NCBI GenBank assembly: GCA_027068415.1
Contig: JAMOTD010000007.1
Coordinates: 55,041 to 119,040 of the forward strand
From: Desulfurobacteriaceae bacterium
GTDB lineage: Bacteria > Aquificota > Aquificia > Desulfurobacteriales > Desulfurobacteriaceae
Direction of reading: 5' to 3'
Length of the DNA: 64,000 nt
Within the stretch, counting starts at the first letter, position 1, and each line of letters starts with the position of its first letter. Under the pieces are notes generated by a model that ran no database searches, had not been told where the DNA came from, and saw only the letters and a program-made list of their open reading frames with translations. Position numbers and translations under genes: made by a program. Of this stretch, positions 26,381 through 34,639 are shown in pieces.

Positions 26381-26725
26381 ATGAAAAGAAGAATAGCAAC
26401 CCTGGTTCTTATGGGGGTGTTTGCACTTCCGATAGGAGCTTTAGCAGGAGACCTGTGCGCAGTTAAACCCGAGGCCGAAAGCAAGAAAAACCCCCTTCCA
26501 GTTAAGTACAGAAAGTTAAAGGCCGAGAACGAGGAGCTCAAGGCCAAACTTCAGGAGTGTAAAAACGAGAAGGATAGGTTAAAGTTTGAGCTCTCTCAGC
26601 TTGAGAGTCAGATAAGCTCCCTTGAGGGGGAAAGGGCTCAGCTTCAGGCAAGGCTCAGTTCACTTCCTTCAAAGTGGGAGCTTGAGAGCCAGATAAGAGA
26701 ACTTGAAAACAGGCTGGGGAGGTAG
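26381..26725 (+). CDS. Secreted coiled-coil protein
   Basis: 114 residues. A signal peptide (KRRIATLVLMGVFALPIGALAG) is followed by a short Pro/Lys linker and then a continuous heptad-rich coiled coil from about residue 45 to the end (LKAENEELKAKLQECKNEKDRL). No enzymatic domain was recognised. The coiled-coil start ENEELKAKLQ-C is repeated in the next gene, so the two are probably tandem paralogues, this one lacking the LysM module. Likely periplasmic or envelope-associated; function unknown. Confidence 0.7.
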   Translation: MKRRIATLVLMGVFALPIGALAGDLCAVKPEAESKKNPLPVKYRKLKAENEELKAKLQECKNEKDRLKFELSQLESQISSLEGERAQLQARLSSLPSKWELESQIRELENRLGR

Positions 26726-26730
26726 GTAAG

Positions 26731-27444
26731 ATGAGGAAACTGATAGCCGCCTTTTCAATAGCCGTTCTTGCCGGAATAGGAGTAGCTCAGGCTGGTTGCC
26801 CCAGCCCTACAGATAAGTTTGTCCTCTACCCACCCGACTTTGCATTCTACCCCGAGAACCTTATTAAGGCCTACAAAGAGGCTTTAAAGGAAAACGAAGA
26901 GCTTAAGGCCAAACTCCAAAAGTGTCAGGAGGAGCTTGCTCTCTTAAAGGCTAAAGAGGCTGAACTTAAGCAGAGGTACGGAGAGCTCTCATCCGAAGTT
27001 CAGAGGCTAAGGCAACAGATTGCAGAGATTGAGGCCCTCCAGCGGAGACTTGCGGAGCTTCAAAGGGAAGCTCAGGGTAAACTCTCAACCTGCGAAGAGA
27101 TGTTAAGAAGATGGCAGTCACTTCCCAAGAGCTACGTAGTCAAGAAAGGGGATACCCTCTGGGGAATTGCATCAAAGGACTACATCTACGGAGACCCCTG
27201 GCAGTGGCCCCTAATCTACAAGGCCAATAGGGATAAGATTCACAACCCCCATCTAATCTTCCCCAAGCAGAACCTCAAAATACCGAGAGACATTACCTGT
27301 AAGGACATAATAGAGGCCAGGAGAGAGGCCCTCAGGACTCCGCCTCCTCCCGGGGTTAAGCCCAAGAAGGTAGGACCCGTTAAGGCAGAGGAAGTTCCCC
27401 AAACTGCAACAGATTACTTCCTGTGCAAAGGTTGTAGAAAATAA
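26731..27444 (+). CDS. Periplasmic coiled-coil protein with LysM domain
   Basis: 237 residues. A signal peptide (RKLIAAFSIAVLAGIGVAQAG) is followed by a coiled coil at about residues 48-125, then a LysM domain at about 135-187 (YVVKKGDTLWGIASKDYIYGD...NLKIPRD), and a Pro-rich tail ending in CKGCRK. LysM domains bind peptidoglycan glycan chains, so the protein probably sits on the cell wall. Five bases separate it from its coiled-coil paralogue. Cysteines near the N-terminus, after the LysM and at the C-terminus could form disulphides or a metal site. A structural or morphogenetic role is inferred only. Confidence 0.8.
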   Translation: MRKLIAAFSIAVLAGIGVAQAGCPSPTDKFVLYPPDFAFYPENLIKAYKEALKENEELKAKLQKCQEELALLKAKEAELKQRYGELSSEVQRLRQQIAEIEALQRRLAELQREAQGKLSTCEEMLRRWQSLPKSYVVKKGDTLWGIASKDYIYGDPWQWPLIYKANRDKIHNPHLIFPKQNLKIPRDITCKDIIEARREALRTPPPPGVKPKKVGPVKAEEVPQTATDYFLCKGCRK

Positions 27445-27469
27445 GCATAGGTTTTAAGAGGAGGGAGAG

Positions 27470-27799
27470 ATGAGGGTAAAAGAGAGCCACGAGTTAAGGC
27501 TCCAGAAGGTTGTGACGAAAACGGGGGTGGAGCTCTGGAGGATTGTCGTAGCCCCTAACCACTTCTTCCTTGAGCAGAACCCTACAAAACCCAGTAAGTA
27601 CGGGGTTGCCTACAGACAGATTAAGGAGATTTACCCGGACTTTTACATGTTCTGGGAGATTAAGAACGACCGCTACACCGGAAGGTTATTAACGGGAACT
27701 TTCCTTGACAGGGATGACATAGATAAGTTCATTGACTCAATCCTCAAGAACGAAGACTACAAGAGCTACGAAGACGTAAAGGACGAGATAATCAAGTAA
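27470..27799 (+). CDS. Conserved-looking protein of unknown function
   Basis: 109 residues, no signal peptide and no membrane segment. It is rich in aromatic and charged residues (NHFFLEQNPTKPSKYGVAYRQI, IYPDFYMFWEI). I do not recognise the family. It follows the LysM gene by 25 bases with a very good ribosome-binding site (AGGAGGGAGAG) and ends the plus-strand run just before a hairpin terminator, so it is probably expressed with the coiled-coil pair. Coding potential is supported by the strong start context and codon use like its neighbours. Confidence 0.6.
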   Translation: MRVKESHELRLQKVVTKTGVELWRIVVAPNHFFLEQNPTKPSKYGVAYRQIKEIYPDFYMFWEIKNDRYTGRLLTGTFLDRDDIDKFIDSILKNEDYKSYEDVKDEIIK

Positions 27800-27803
27800 T
27801 TCC

Positions 27804-27823
27804 GGGGGCTCTCTGCCCCCTTT
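27804..27823. terminator. Hairpin terminator between convergent operons
   Basis: Stem GGGGGC (27804-27809) and GCCCCC (27815-27820) around a TCTCT loop, followed by TTTAAT on the plus strand. It sits between the stop codons of the 109-residue protein and the diguanylate cyclase, so it may serve both directions. Confidence 0.7.
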
Positions 27824-29069
27824 AATCTGCAATTACCCTGTTCTTACCCTGCCTTTTTGCCTTATAAAGCCTCTCATCGGCAATTTTAATCAGGTCATCA
27901 AGGAAAGTAAGGTCGTCAACGTCATCGGGATAACCTGCGACTCCCCCGCTGAAGCTTACCCTTCTTCCTATTCCGAAGTCAACCTCAATAAACCTCTTCC
28001 TTATTCTCTCAACGGCGTTTAGGGCATTTTTCTTAGTGGTGTAAGGGAAGATTATGAGGAACTCCTCCCCTCCGAACCTTATCGGGACGTCCCCTCCCCT
28101 TAGCTCCTCTTTAACTATTTGAGCCCACTTCCTCAAAACCTCATCTCCCTTCTGGTGGCCGAAAGTATCGTTTATCTGTTTAAAGTTATCAAGGTCAAGG
28201 AGGGCAACTGATAGGGGGAACTTCTTCCTCCTCCAAATCGGAAGTAGCTTCCCCTCAACAAAAATCTTCATGTAGTTCCTGTTATATAATGAAGTAAGAG
28301 GGTCTGTTATTGCAAGCCTCTCAACCTCTTCGTTTAGAGCTTTTACCCTCTCCATCAAGAAGTAAATTAAAGAGCCGACCTCTTTAAATTCATTTATAGA
28401 AAGGTTCCTGGTAAGCTCTTTTATCTTTGACTTCTCCTGCTCTGTAGCCTCGCCGGAGATGTTCTTTTCAACGAGCGTTATCAACTTCTCAAGGCGGGTG
28501 AAGTTTTCTCCTATCTCACTCCATATAGATGAAATAACGAGGAAACCAAGGCTTGCAACAAGGAAGGTTAAGACAAGAACTCCTGCAAGCCATCCGGCAA
28601 CGAACCTGTCCTCTTGAGACCTGTTAAAGAGAACGATAAACGTGCCCTTCCTCTTTGACTCAAGGAAAACCGAGGCGTACTCCTCTTTAACTGGAAGACA
28701 GACAACGACAAAATCCCCGTAGGTAAAGGCCTTATTTTCGTCGGCATCCCTGCAGAGACTCTTTGCAACTCTGAGGAACTTCTCGGGGAAAACAAATTCT
28801 CTACCGCCGTAACTAATGTATATGGCTTCAATCTCGGGAATTTTTGAGACCGCTTCAGAGAGTTGGTAGTTGATAAGCTCTCTGTTTCCGTAGAGCTCCA
28901 GGAAAAACTGAAAGTTCTTTTCAAGGAGAACCGAAAGGTAGAGGAGATTCCTGTGGTAGATATCCCTTACTTCTTTGGTGGAGAAGTAGTTAAAGAGAAA
29001 GGTTGAGGCCAGGAGAAGAACGCCTATTACTACGGCCCTCTTAATAATATAACTTCTGAGAGAAGTCAT
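27822..29069 (-). CDS. Membrane diguanylate cyclase (GGDEF) with periplasmic sensor region
   Basis: 415 residues. A membrane helix near residues 12-28, an extracytoplasmic region of about 120 residues containing two cysteines, and a second helix near 158-180 are followed by a linker and a C-terminal GGDEF domain. The catalytic motif GGEEF is intact at 333-337. RxxD (RGGD) lies exactly five residues before it and is the inhibitory c-di-GMP I-site. It should make cyclic di-GMP in response to a periplasmic signal. Its ATG overlaps the stop of the binding-protein gene (TGATG), and the pair follow a TonB-dependent receptor, suggesting one signalling unit. Confidence 0.92.
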   Translation of the reverse strand: MTSLRSYIIKRAVVIGVLLLASTFLFNYFSTKEVRDIYHRNLLYLSVLLEKNFQFFLELYGNRELINYQLSEAVSKIPEIEAIYISYGGREFVFPEKFLRVAKSLCRDADENKAFTYGDFVVVCLPVKEEYASVFLESKRKGTFIVLFNRSQEDRFVAGWLAGVLVLTFLVASLGFLVISSIWSEIGENFTRLEKLITLVEKNISGEATEQEKSKIKELTRNLSINEFKEVGSLIYFLMERVKALNEEVERLAITDPLTSLYNRNYMKIFVEGKLLPIWRRKKFPLSVALLDLDNFKQINDTFGHQKGDEVLRKWAQIVKEELRGGDVPIRFGGEEFLIIFPYTTKKNALNAVERIRKRFIEVDFGIGRRVSFSGGVAGYPDDVDDLTFLDDLIKIADERLYKAKRQGKNRVIAD

Positions 29070-29803
29070 CACTCTTTTACCGGACAGGGAAGGATTTTCT
29101 CTTTCGGTTTACTCTCAATCAACTTAACCATCTCCGCGGCCAGCTTTTCATAGGAGACCTCCTGAACAAAATCCACCCCGTAGCGCTTAAGGTCTCCCAA
29201 GCCCGTAAGAAAGACGAGGTCGTTCTCTTTACCGAAGTTTATGAGATTCAGCAGGTTAACAAAGCGCAGGAGCTTTGGATCGGGGAAGATATAAACGTAC
29301 CTGTATCTTGAGAGGCGGTTGAAAACCTCTGTCGGGGTACTCCGAAAGACAATCAACCTGAAATACTCCTCCGGAAGGTATCTTTTAGCAATGGGAACCA
29401 TTTTACGGCTTACCGGAACGGCAACCTTTACCTTCTCTAAACCCTTTTTCTTCATAAAAGCCTTAACTGTTCTCTCGGGAAGGGGGAAAATCCTTATACC
29501 GTAAACGTTCTCTCTGTTAACAGGAAACTTCTCGGGAAAGAGAACAAAAGTATAAATCAACTTACTGAACCTGTCCCTTTTCAGGGATTCAACGAGGGCC
29601 GGAGTACCGATTACCAGCTTGATATCACACTCTTTACCAGAAAGAGCTATCAAATATCCCCTCTCCTTAAGGAGCTCTAAAAGGTTTTTCTCAAGCTCCA
29701 ATGCCGGAGGAACTTTATAGCTATTAATAACGCAAACTTTCCTATCATCCCCAAAAGCGATTGACGAAAACACAATTAATAGAAGTAATGCAATCCTAAC
29801 CAT
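29069..29803 (-). CDS. Periplasmic substrate-binding protein (ABC_sub_bind-like)
   Basis: 244 residues with a signal peptide (VRIALLLLIVFSSIAFG). The body has the alternating alpha-beta pattern of ABC-type periplasmic binding proteins such as the ABC_sub_bind family (CDIKLVIGTPALVESLK, GLEKVKVAVPVSRKM). No permease or ATPase genes are nearby, so it probably does not serve transport. Its start lies inside the end of the TonB-dependent receptor gene and its stop overlaps the diguanylate cyclase start. A role in passing ligand information from the receptor to the cyclase is inferred from this arrangement. Confidence 0.72.
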   Translation of the reverse strand: MVRIALLLLIVFSSIAFGDDRKVCVINSYKVPPALELEKNLLELLKERGYLIALSGKECDIKLVIGTPALVESLKRDRFSKLIYTFVLFPEKFPVNRENVYGIRIFPLPERTVKAFMKKKGLEKVKVAVPVSRKMVPIAKRYLPEEYFRLIVFRSTPTEVFNRLSRYRYVYIFPDPKLLRFVNLLNLINFGKENDLVFLTGLGDLKRYGVDFVQEVSYEKLAAEMVKLIESKPKEKILPCPVKE

Positions 29804-31803
29804 AGGGTTCTTTCATCTCCCGGCACGCCATTTGGATAGGTATAGTCCTTATCGGTAAGGTTCCTTACCTGAAACTCAAAGGAGAGGTTCTCGGAAAGGG
29901 AGTAGTTAAAGTTTAAATCCACTCTGTAAAATCCCGGTACCGAAGAGGAAAGCCTTGAGTAGGCTACGGTTGTGAGGTTTGCGCTTAAGTGCCCTCCCGA
30001 GTAGGTAATACCCCCCACAAACTTTGTTTTTGGGAACTCAAGATACTCTGAGCTCAATCCATTCAGCGAGAATCTCCTGTTAATGGATAAACTCACCTCC
30101 CAGCAGTCGTAGAGTCTCTTCTTTATTGTAAATGAGGCCCCTCTTATTCTGACAGCACTGTCGCTGTTATCCCACACGTAAGTAAGGAGAGATGCCCTTC
30201 TTTTGTAGATAAAGTCCTTAAACCGGGAGAAGTAAAGGAAACCGGAAAAGTAGAAACTCTCTCCGCTGTACTCAAGGGAGGGCATTAAGGAGTCTTCCTT
30301 CTCAATCTTTAAATGGGGGTTTCCAAGGAGGAAAATGTTGTTCCTTACGTACATCTCCTCAAAGGAGGGAACCCTAACCGCCCTTCCTAAGTTAAGCTTG
30401 AACTTTAGGTTATCCGAGAGGCTCTTCATATAGGAGAAAGATGCACTTACGGCCCTGCCGGCGTCGTTTGTCTTATCCCACCTGAGGTTAAAGAGGTAAG
30501 AGGTTCCGTCGGTTGAGTAGAAGTACTGAAAGTAGGGAGAGAAGACCGAGCGGAATTTCTCGGATATGAGGGACTGGCTGTCTGGGAGCTCTCTCATAGG
30601 AAAGTTAGGAATTTTTGAAGCAATTGAGACAGGGTCTATAGGCTTTCCAGTCTGAATTGCCTCTTCAACCTCCTGAGCAATTACGTTAAGGGAAGAGGGG
30701 TAGAAAGTTGCCGAAAGGTCGGTCCTGTAGAGGTCGGCCTCAGAGTAATCAACACCGAAGAGTAATTTCCCGAAAAAGCCTTCCCTTTTAACCTTAAGGC
30801 TTAAAGAGGGCTCCCTAACGTACCTTTTCTCTACGCCGTAAAACCCGTAAGGCATCAAAGCGCAGACCTGATGGTTCTGAGGGCAGAGGTTGTAGCCCCT
30901 CTTCAAGAATAAAAAGTTAAGGCCTCCGCTAACGGTATAGCTCCACTCTCCAAACTTCCCCTCAAACCCTACTCTGTTAAGGAAAGCTTTCCTGTCGGCG
31001 TAGGTATGGTCGCCGCCGGAGAAGAAATGGGAGATTGAGACGGGGAAACGGTCATCCCTGTCAACGAAATAGCTTCTGGCAAAAAAACCTGACTCATGAT
31101 TCAACTTAAGGTAGAATGATGCGTGCTTGCTGAAGGGTGAGTAAACTCCCGAAACTCCCAAGAAGTCGGTATAGCCGCCGTGGGGAGTATTCCACTGGTT
31201 GTAGTTAAGAGAGACTATTCCCTTAAAGTCGTTGGCGGAAAAGGATTTCAGAAAGTTAACGTCACTATCACCACCGGTGCTGGCGCTCAGGCGGAGCTCT
31301 GTACTTACCTCTTCAGGGGAGTAGGTAACGAGGTTTATAACGGCAAGGGAGGCGTTAAAGCCGTAAAGTGAGGTCATAGGTCCGTAGATAATCTCTACCT
31401 GCTTTACATTATCAAGGGAATAGTTGTTGTTGGTGCTGAAGGAGGAGCCGTTTGAGGGGTCAAGGGTGGGCATTCCGTCTATGAGAACCTGAACTTTCTC
31501 GGAGAAGTAGCTCTGGCGGACTCCAAGAGCCCCTACCGCCTTTAAACCAAAGAAACTCCTCCAGACGTAGAACTCGGGGAGCTTATCAAGGAGGTCAAAG
31601 AGGTTCTTCGCCCCCAAACGGTCTATCTCCTGGCGGGTTATAACTACTGTATAGCGGGGGACTTCCGAGAGTTTCGTTTCCTCACCGGTTGCAGAGAGGA
31701 TTTGAAGCTCTTGATTGAGAATGTAGTAGGAAAAACTCTCTTGAGAGTGGGAGCTCCCGATAATGAAAAGGGAAAGGGAAAGTGCAAGGAGAAATCTCCT
31801 CAC
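29776..31803 (-). CDS. TonB-dependent outer-membrane receptor
   Basis: 675 residues. A signal peptide is followed by a plug domain (SEVPRYTVVITRQEIDRLGAKNLFDLLDKLPEFYV, VLIDGMPTLDP, VKQVEIIYGPMTSLYGFNA) and a long beta-barrel region ending in aromatic residues. Such receptors import siderophores, cobalamin, metals or other scarce ligands using TonB energy. The ligand cannot be told from sequence. The GTG start overlaps the selA stop, with GGAGG just upstream; the 3' end overlaps the binding-protein gene by 28 bases. It is the first gene of a receptor, binding protein, cyclase cassette. Confidence 0.9.
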   Translation of the reverse strand: MRRFLLALSLSLFIIGSSHSQESFSYYILNQELQILSATGEETKLSEVPRYTVVITRQEIDRLGAKNLFDLLDKLPEFYVWRSFFGLKAVGALGVRQSYFSEKVQVLIDGMPTLDPSNGSSFSTNNNYSLDNVKQVEIIYGPMTSLYGFNASLAVINLVTYSPEEVSTELRLSASTGGDSDVNFLKSFSANDFKGIVSLNYNQWNTPHGGYTDFLGVSGVYSPFSKHASFYLKLNHESGFFARSYFVDRDDRFPVSISHFFSGGDHTYADRKAFLNRVGFEGKFGEWSYTVSGGLNFLFLKRGYNLCPQNHQVCALMPYGFYGVEKRYVREPSLSLKVKREGFFGKLLFGVDYSEADLYRTDLSATFYPSSLNVIAQEVEEAIQTGKPIDPVSIASKIPNFPMRELPDSQSLISEKFRSVFSPYFQYFYSTDGTSYLFNLRWDKTNDAGRAVSASFSYMKSLSDNLKFKLNLGRAVRVPSFEEMYVRNNIFLLGNPHLKIEKEDSLMPSLEYSGESFYFSGFLYFSRFKDFIYKRRASLLTYVWDNSDSAVRIRGASFTIKKRLYDCWEVSLSINRRFSLNGLSSEYLEFPKTKFVGGITYSGGHLSANLTTVAYSRLSSSVPGFYRVDLNFNYSLSENLSFEFQVRNLTDKDYTYPNGVPGDERTLWLGLHYFY

Positions 31804-33191
31804 TACTCCTCCCCAGAGATTTTAAGGAGACTTTTGGCAATTACGGGAATCTCCTCCTCAAAAACGGTTAGCATGTCTATAAGGTACATCCCCTCCTTTA
31901 TTCTACCAATTACGGGAACCTCACACCTTCTCATTTTCCTGTCAATCTCGTCAGGTGATAGGCCTTCAACTTCAACGGCAACGCAGTAAGTAGGCAGGGT
32001 TTGGAGCGGAAGGGCTCCGCCTCCTACTTCAGCTTCGTCTTCAACAATTGTGGCCTTACCCTTAAAACCCTCAAGGCGGAGCTCCCTGATAAGCTCCCTT
32101 GCCTTATTGAAAATCTCCTCCCTACTCTGGGAAAGGAGCCTCCAGACCGGGAGCTCCCTCAGAGCCAGCTTCTCGTCAAGGTAGCACCTTAAAGTAGCCT
32201 CAAGAACTGCAAGGGTCATCTTGTCTATTCTCAGTGCCCTGTTTAAGGGATGCTTTTTTATTCTCTCAATAAACTCCTTCTTACCCAAAATAATTCCCGC
32301 CTGAGCCCCTCCCAAGAGCTTGTCTCCGCTAAAGGAGACAACGTCAACCCCGGCCTTTAAAACCTCCTGAACGGTAGGCTCGTAGGAGAGCCCCAGCTTT
32401 CTGACGTCTATAAAGCTACCGCTTCCGAGGTCCTCGTAAACCGGAATTCCGTACCTCCTACCCAGCTCAACGAGCTCCCTCGTTGAGACAGAATGGGTAA
32501 AGCCGAGGATTTTGTAGTTGCTGGTGTGGACTTTAAGGAGGAGGCCGGTATTCTCGTTTATTGCACGCTCGTAGTCCCTCAGGTGGGTTTTGTTCGTAGT
32601 TCCTACCTCCCTTAAAATGGCACCGCTCTGGGCCATAACGTCGGGGATTCTGAAGGAGCCCCCGATTTCAATGAGCTCTCCCCTTGAAACGATAACCTCC
32701 TTACCCTTGGCAAGGGCGGAGAGGACGAGGAGAACTGCACCGGCGTTGTTGTTAACCACGCAGACGTCCTCTGCACCGGTCAACTCCTTCAAAATCCACT
32801 CAAGGTTCCTGTACCTTAAGCCTCTCTTACCCTCCTCAAGGTCGTACTCAAGGTTTGAGTAGCCGGTAATTACTGAGAGGAGGTTTTGGGCCGCTTTCTT
32901 GCCGATTGGTGCCCTTCCGAGGTTTGTGTGGAGGACGACACCGGTAGCGTTTATAACCCTGTGGAGTTTCGGTCTGAGGAGCTCCTTCAACTTTTCCCTA
33001 ACCTTTGCCCTTAAACTCTCGTAATCAATCTCCTTTACTTTTCCTTCCCTTATTCCTTCCCGGAGTTCTTCAAGAACCCGGTTAACGGCCTCTTTAAGGA
33101 AAAAGAGGGGGTTATCGTCAAGGAGTTTGAGAAGCTCCTCGTCTTTTAAGAACCTGTCAACCTTGGGAATTTGTCTAAAGAGCTCATTCAC
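31803..33191 (-). CDS. selA: L-seryl-tRNA(Sec) selenium transferase
   Basis: 462 residues, normal for bacterial SelA. It is a PLP enzyme with the conserved block FSGDKLLGGAQAGII, in which Lys291 is the expected cofactor-binding lysine. The N-terminal INATGVVLHTNLGRAPI and the EVGTTNKTHLRDY block are also present. It converts Ser-tRNA(Sec) to Sec-tRNA(Sec) using selenophosphate, so the organism is expected to insert selenocysteine at UGA. A probable selenoprotein, the peroxiredoxin at 50136-50750, is in this window. It follows nuoN by one base and overlaps the receptor gene, so it is probably on the complex I transcript. selB, selC and selD are not in the window. Confidence 0.95.
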   Translation of the reverse strand: MNELFRQIPKVDRFLKDEELLKLLDDNPLFFLKEAVNRVLEELREGIREGKVKEIDYESLRAKVREKLKELLRPKLHRVINATGVVLHTNLGRAPIGKKAAQNLLSVITGYSNLEYDLEEGKRGLRYRNLEWILKELTGAEDVCVVNNNAGAVLLVLSALAKGKEVIVSRGELIEIGGSFRIPDVMAQSGAILREVGTTNKTHLRDYERAINENTGLLLKVHTSNYKILGFTHSVSTRELVELGRRYGIPVYEDLGSGSFIDVRKLGLSYEPTVQEVLKAGVDVVSFSGDKLLGGAQAGIILGKKEFIERIKKHPLNRALRIDKMTLAVLEATLRCYLDEKLALRELPVWRLLSQSREEIFNKARELIRELRLEGFKGKATIVEDEAEVGGGALPLQTLPTYCVAVEVEGLSPDEIDRKMRRCEVPVIGRIKEGMYLIDMLTVFEEEIPVIAKSLLKISGEE

Positions 33192-33192
33192 C

Positions 33193-34638
33193 CTACATCA
33201 CCCCCTTTAGGAAAGAGGCAAGACTGAGGAGTGAGGCCTGTGAAACCACTTCCGGAAAGAGACCGAGGAAAATTAGAACGAGCGAGGAGATTAGAACGGC
33301 CGCATAGGCCGAAAAGCCCGGTATAACTCTCTCCTCCTTTCCCTCCTTCATAAAGGCGTAAACGAGGGGCTTTAAGTAGAAGCCGAGGGAAATAAGGCTT
33401 GCAACCATAACAATTAGGGCGGGAAGGACTTTACCGGTCTTAACAAGGGCAACCAGAACGTAGAATTTTGCCCAGAAGCCAAGGAGCGGAGGAATACCGG
33501 CAAGAGCCATGAAGATAACGACGGAGAGGAGGGCCAGGGAAGGGCTCTTTGAGTAGAGCCCCCTCCAGTCGGAAAGGTTCTCTCCCTTAAAACCCTTAAC
33601 AGTAAGGAGAGAGATTATCCCGAAGGCCGCAATTGTCATAAAGGTGTAGGCAAAGAGGTAGAAGAAGACCGAGTAAACCGCAAGGGCGGGAAGGGTTGCA
33701 AGGGCCGAAAGGATAACTCCGGCGTGGGAGATTGAGGAGTAGGCGAGCATTCTCTTTAGGTTCTCCTGCCCCAGTGCCGCAAGGGCTCCGAAGAGGGCAG
33801 AGACGAGGCCGAAGATAAGTGCCACCTCTCCCCACCTCTCAAAGAAGGGAAGGAGAACGGGGAAGAAGAGTTTTAAGAGGGCGACAAATGCAGCGACTTT
33901 TACTACTGCCCCCATAAAGAGGCTAACGGGGGTCGGAGCTCCGTGGTAGGCGTCGGGAGCCCAGCCGTGGAAGGGAACGGCTCCCACCTTAAAGAGGAAG
34001 CCAGAGAGAACAAGGGCTATCCCGAGAAATGCCGCGGCAGACAGGTTTGAGGAGAGGGCCTTGGCAACCTCCGGGTAGAGTGTACTACCGGTAATTCCGT
34101 ATAGGAGGGCAAAGCCGTAGGCCAAAGTTGCCGCACCGACAGAGCCCAAGATAAAGTACTTTAAGGCCGCTTCCTTTCCCCTGTAATCCCTCTTGAAAAG
34201 GGCCATTAGTACGTAAATTGAGATTGACATCACCTCAAGGGAGACAAAGAGGGTTGCAAGCTCGTTGGCCTCAATCATGAGCATTGCACCCAAAGAGGCA
34301 AAGATGAGGGTGTAGTAGTACTCCCCCACGTAGTTCGTCTTAAACCTTTCAAGGTAGTCGTAGCTCACTAAAACGGTTAAGAGGAGGGTAAACAGGACTA
34401 AGAGTTGGGAGAGACCGCTTAAAAAGTCCTTCTTTATAAAGCCGTTAAAGGCCTCCTGGGGGGAGAAGGGAGAGTAAACGGCCGTAAGGACTATTGCAAC
34501 CGAGGTTATACCGAAAGTTATAAGGGCAAAGAGGCCGTTTTTTTCTCTTGAGGGGATGATAAGGTCTATCAGAATAAGGAGAATTCCAGCACATGCCAGA
34601 AAGAGCTCCGGCGTAAAGAGTGAAAGGTTCAGTTCCAT
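33193..34638 (-). CDS. nuoN: NADH-quinone oxidoreductase subunit N
   Basis: 481 residues with about 14 membrane helices, one of the three antiporter-like proton-pumping subunits of complex I. The conserved stretch KVGAVPFHGWAPDAYHGAPTPVS carries the functional Lys and His of this family, and AYSSISHAG is a hallmark. It is the last nuo gene and lies two bases from nuoM and one base from selA. Confidence 0.95.
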   Translation of the reverse strand: MELNLSLFTPELFLACAGILLILIDLIIPSREKNGLFALITFGITSVAIVLTAVYSPFSPQEAFNGFIKKDFLSGLSQLLVLFTLLLTVLVSYDYLERFKTNYVGEYYYTLIFASLGAMLMIEANELATLFVSLEVMSISIYVLMALFKRDYRGKEAALKYFILGSVGAATLAYGFALLYGITGSTLYPEVAKALSSNLSAAAFLGIALVLSGFLFKVGAVPFHGWAPDAYHGAPTPVSLFMGAVVKVAAFVALLKLFFPVLLPFFERWGEVALIFGLVSALFGALAALGQENLKRMLAYSSISHAGVILSALATLPALAVYSVFFYLFAYTFMTIAAFGIISLLTVKGFKGENLSDWRGLYSKSPSLALLSVVIFMALAGIPPLLGFWAKFYVLVALVKTGKVLPALIVMVASLISLGFYLKPLVYAFMKEGKEERVIPGFSAYAAVLISSLVLIFLGLFPEVVSQASLLSLASFLKGVM

Positions 34639-34639
34639 C

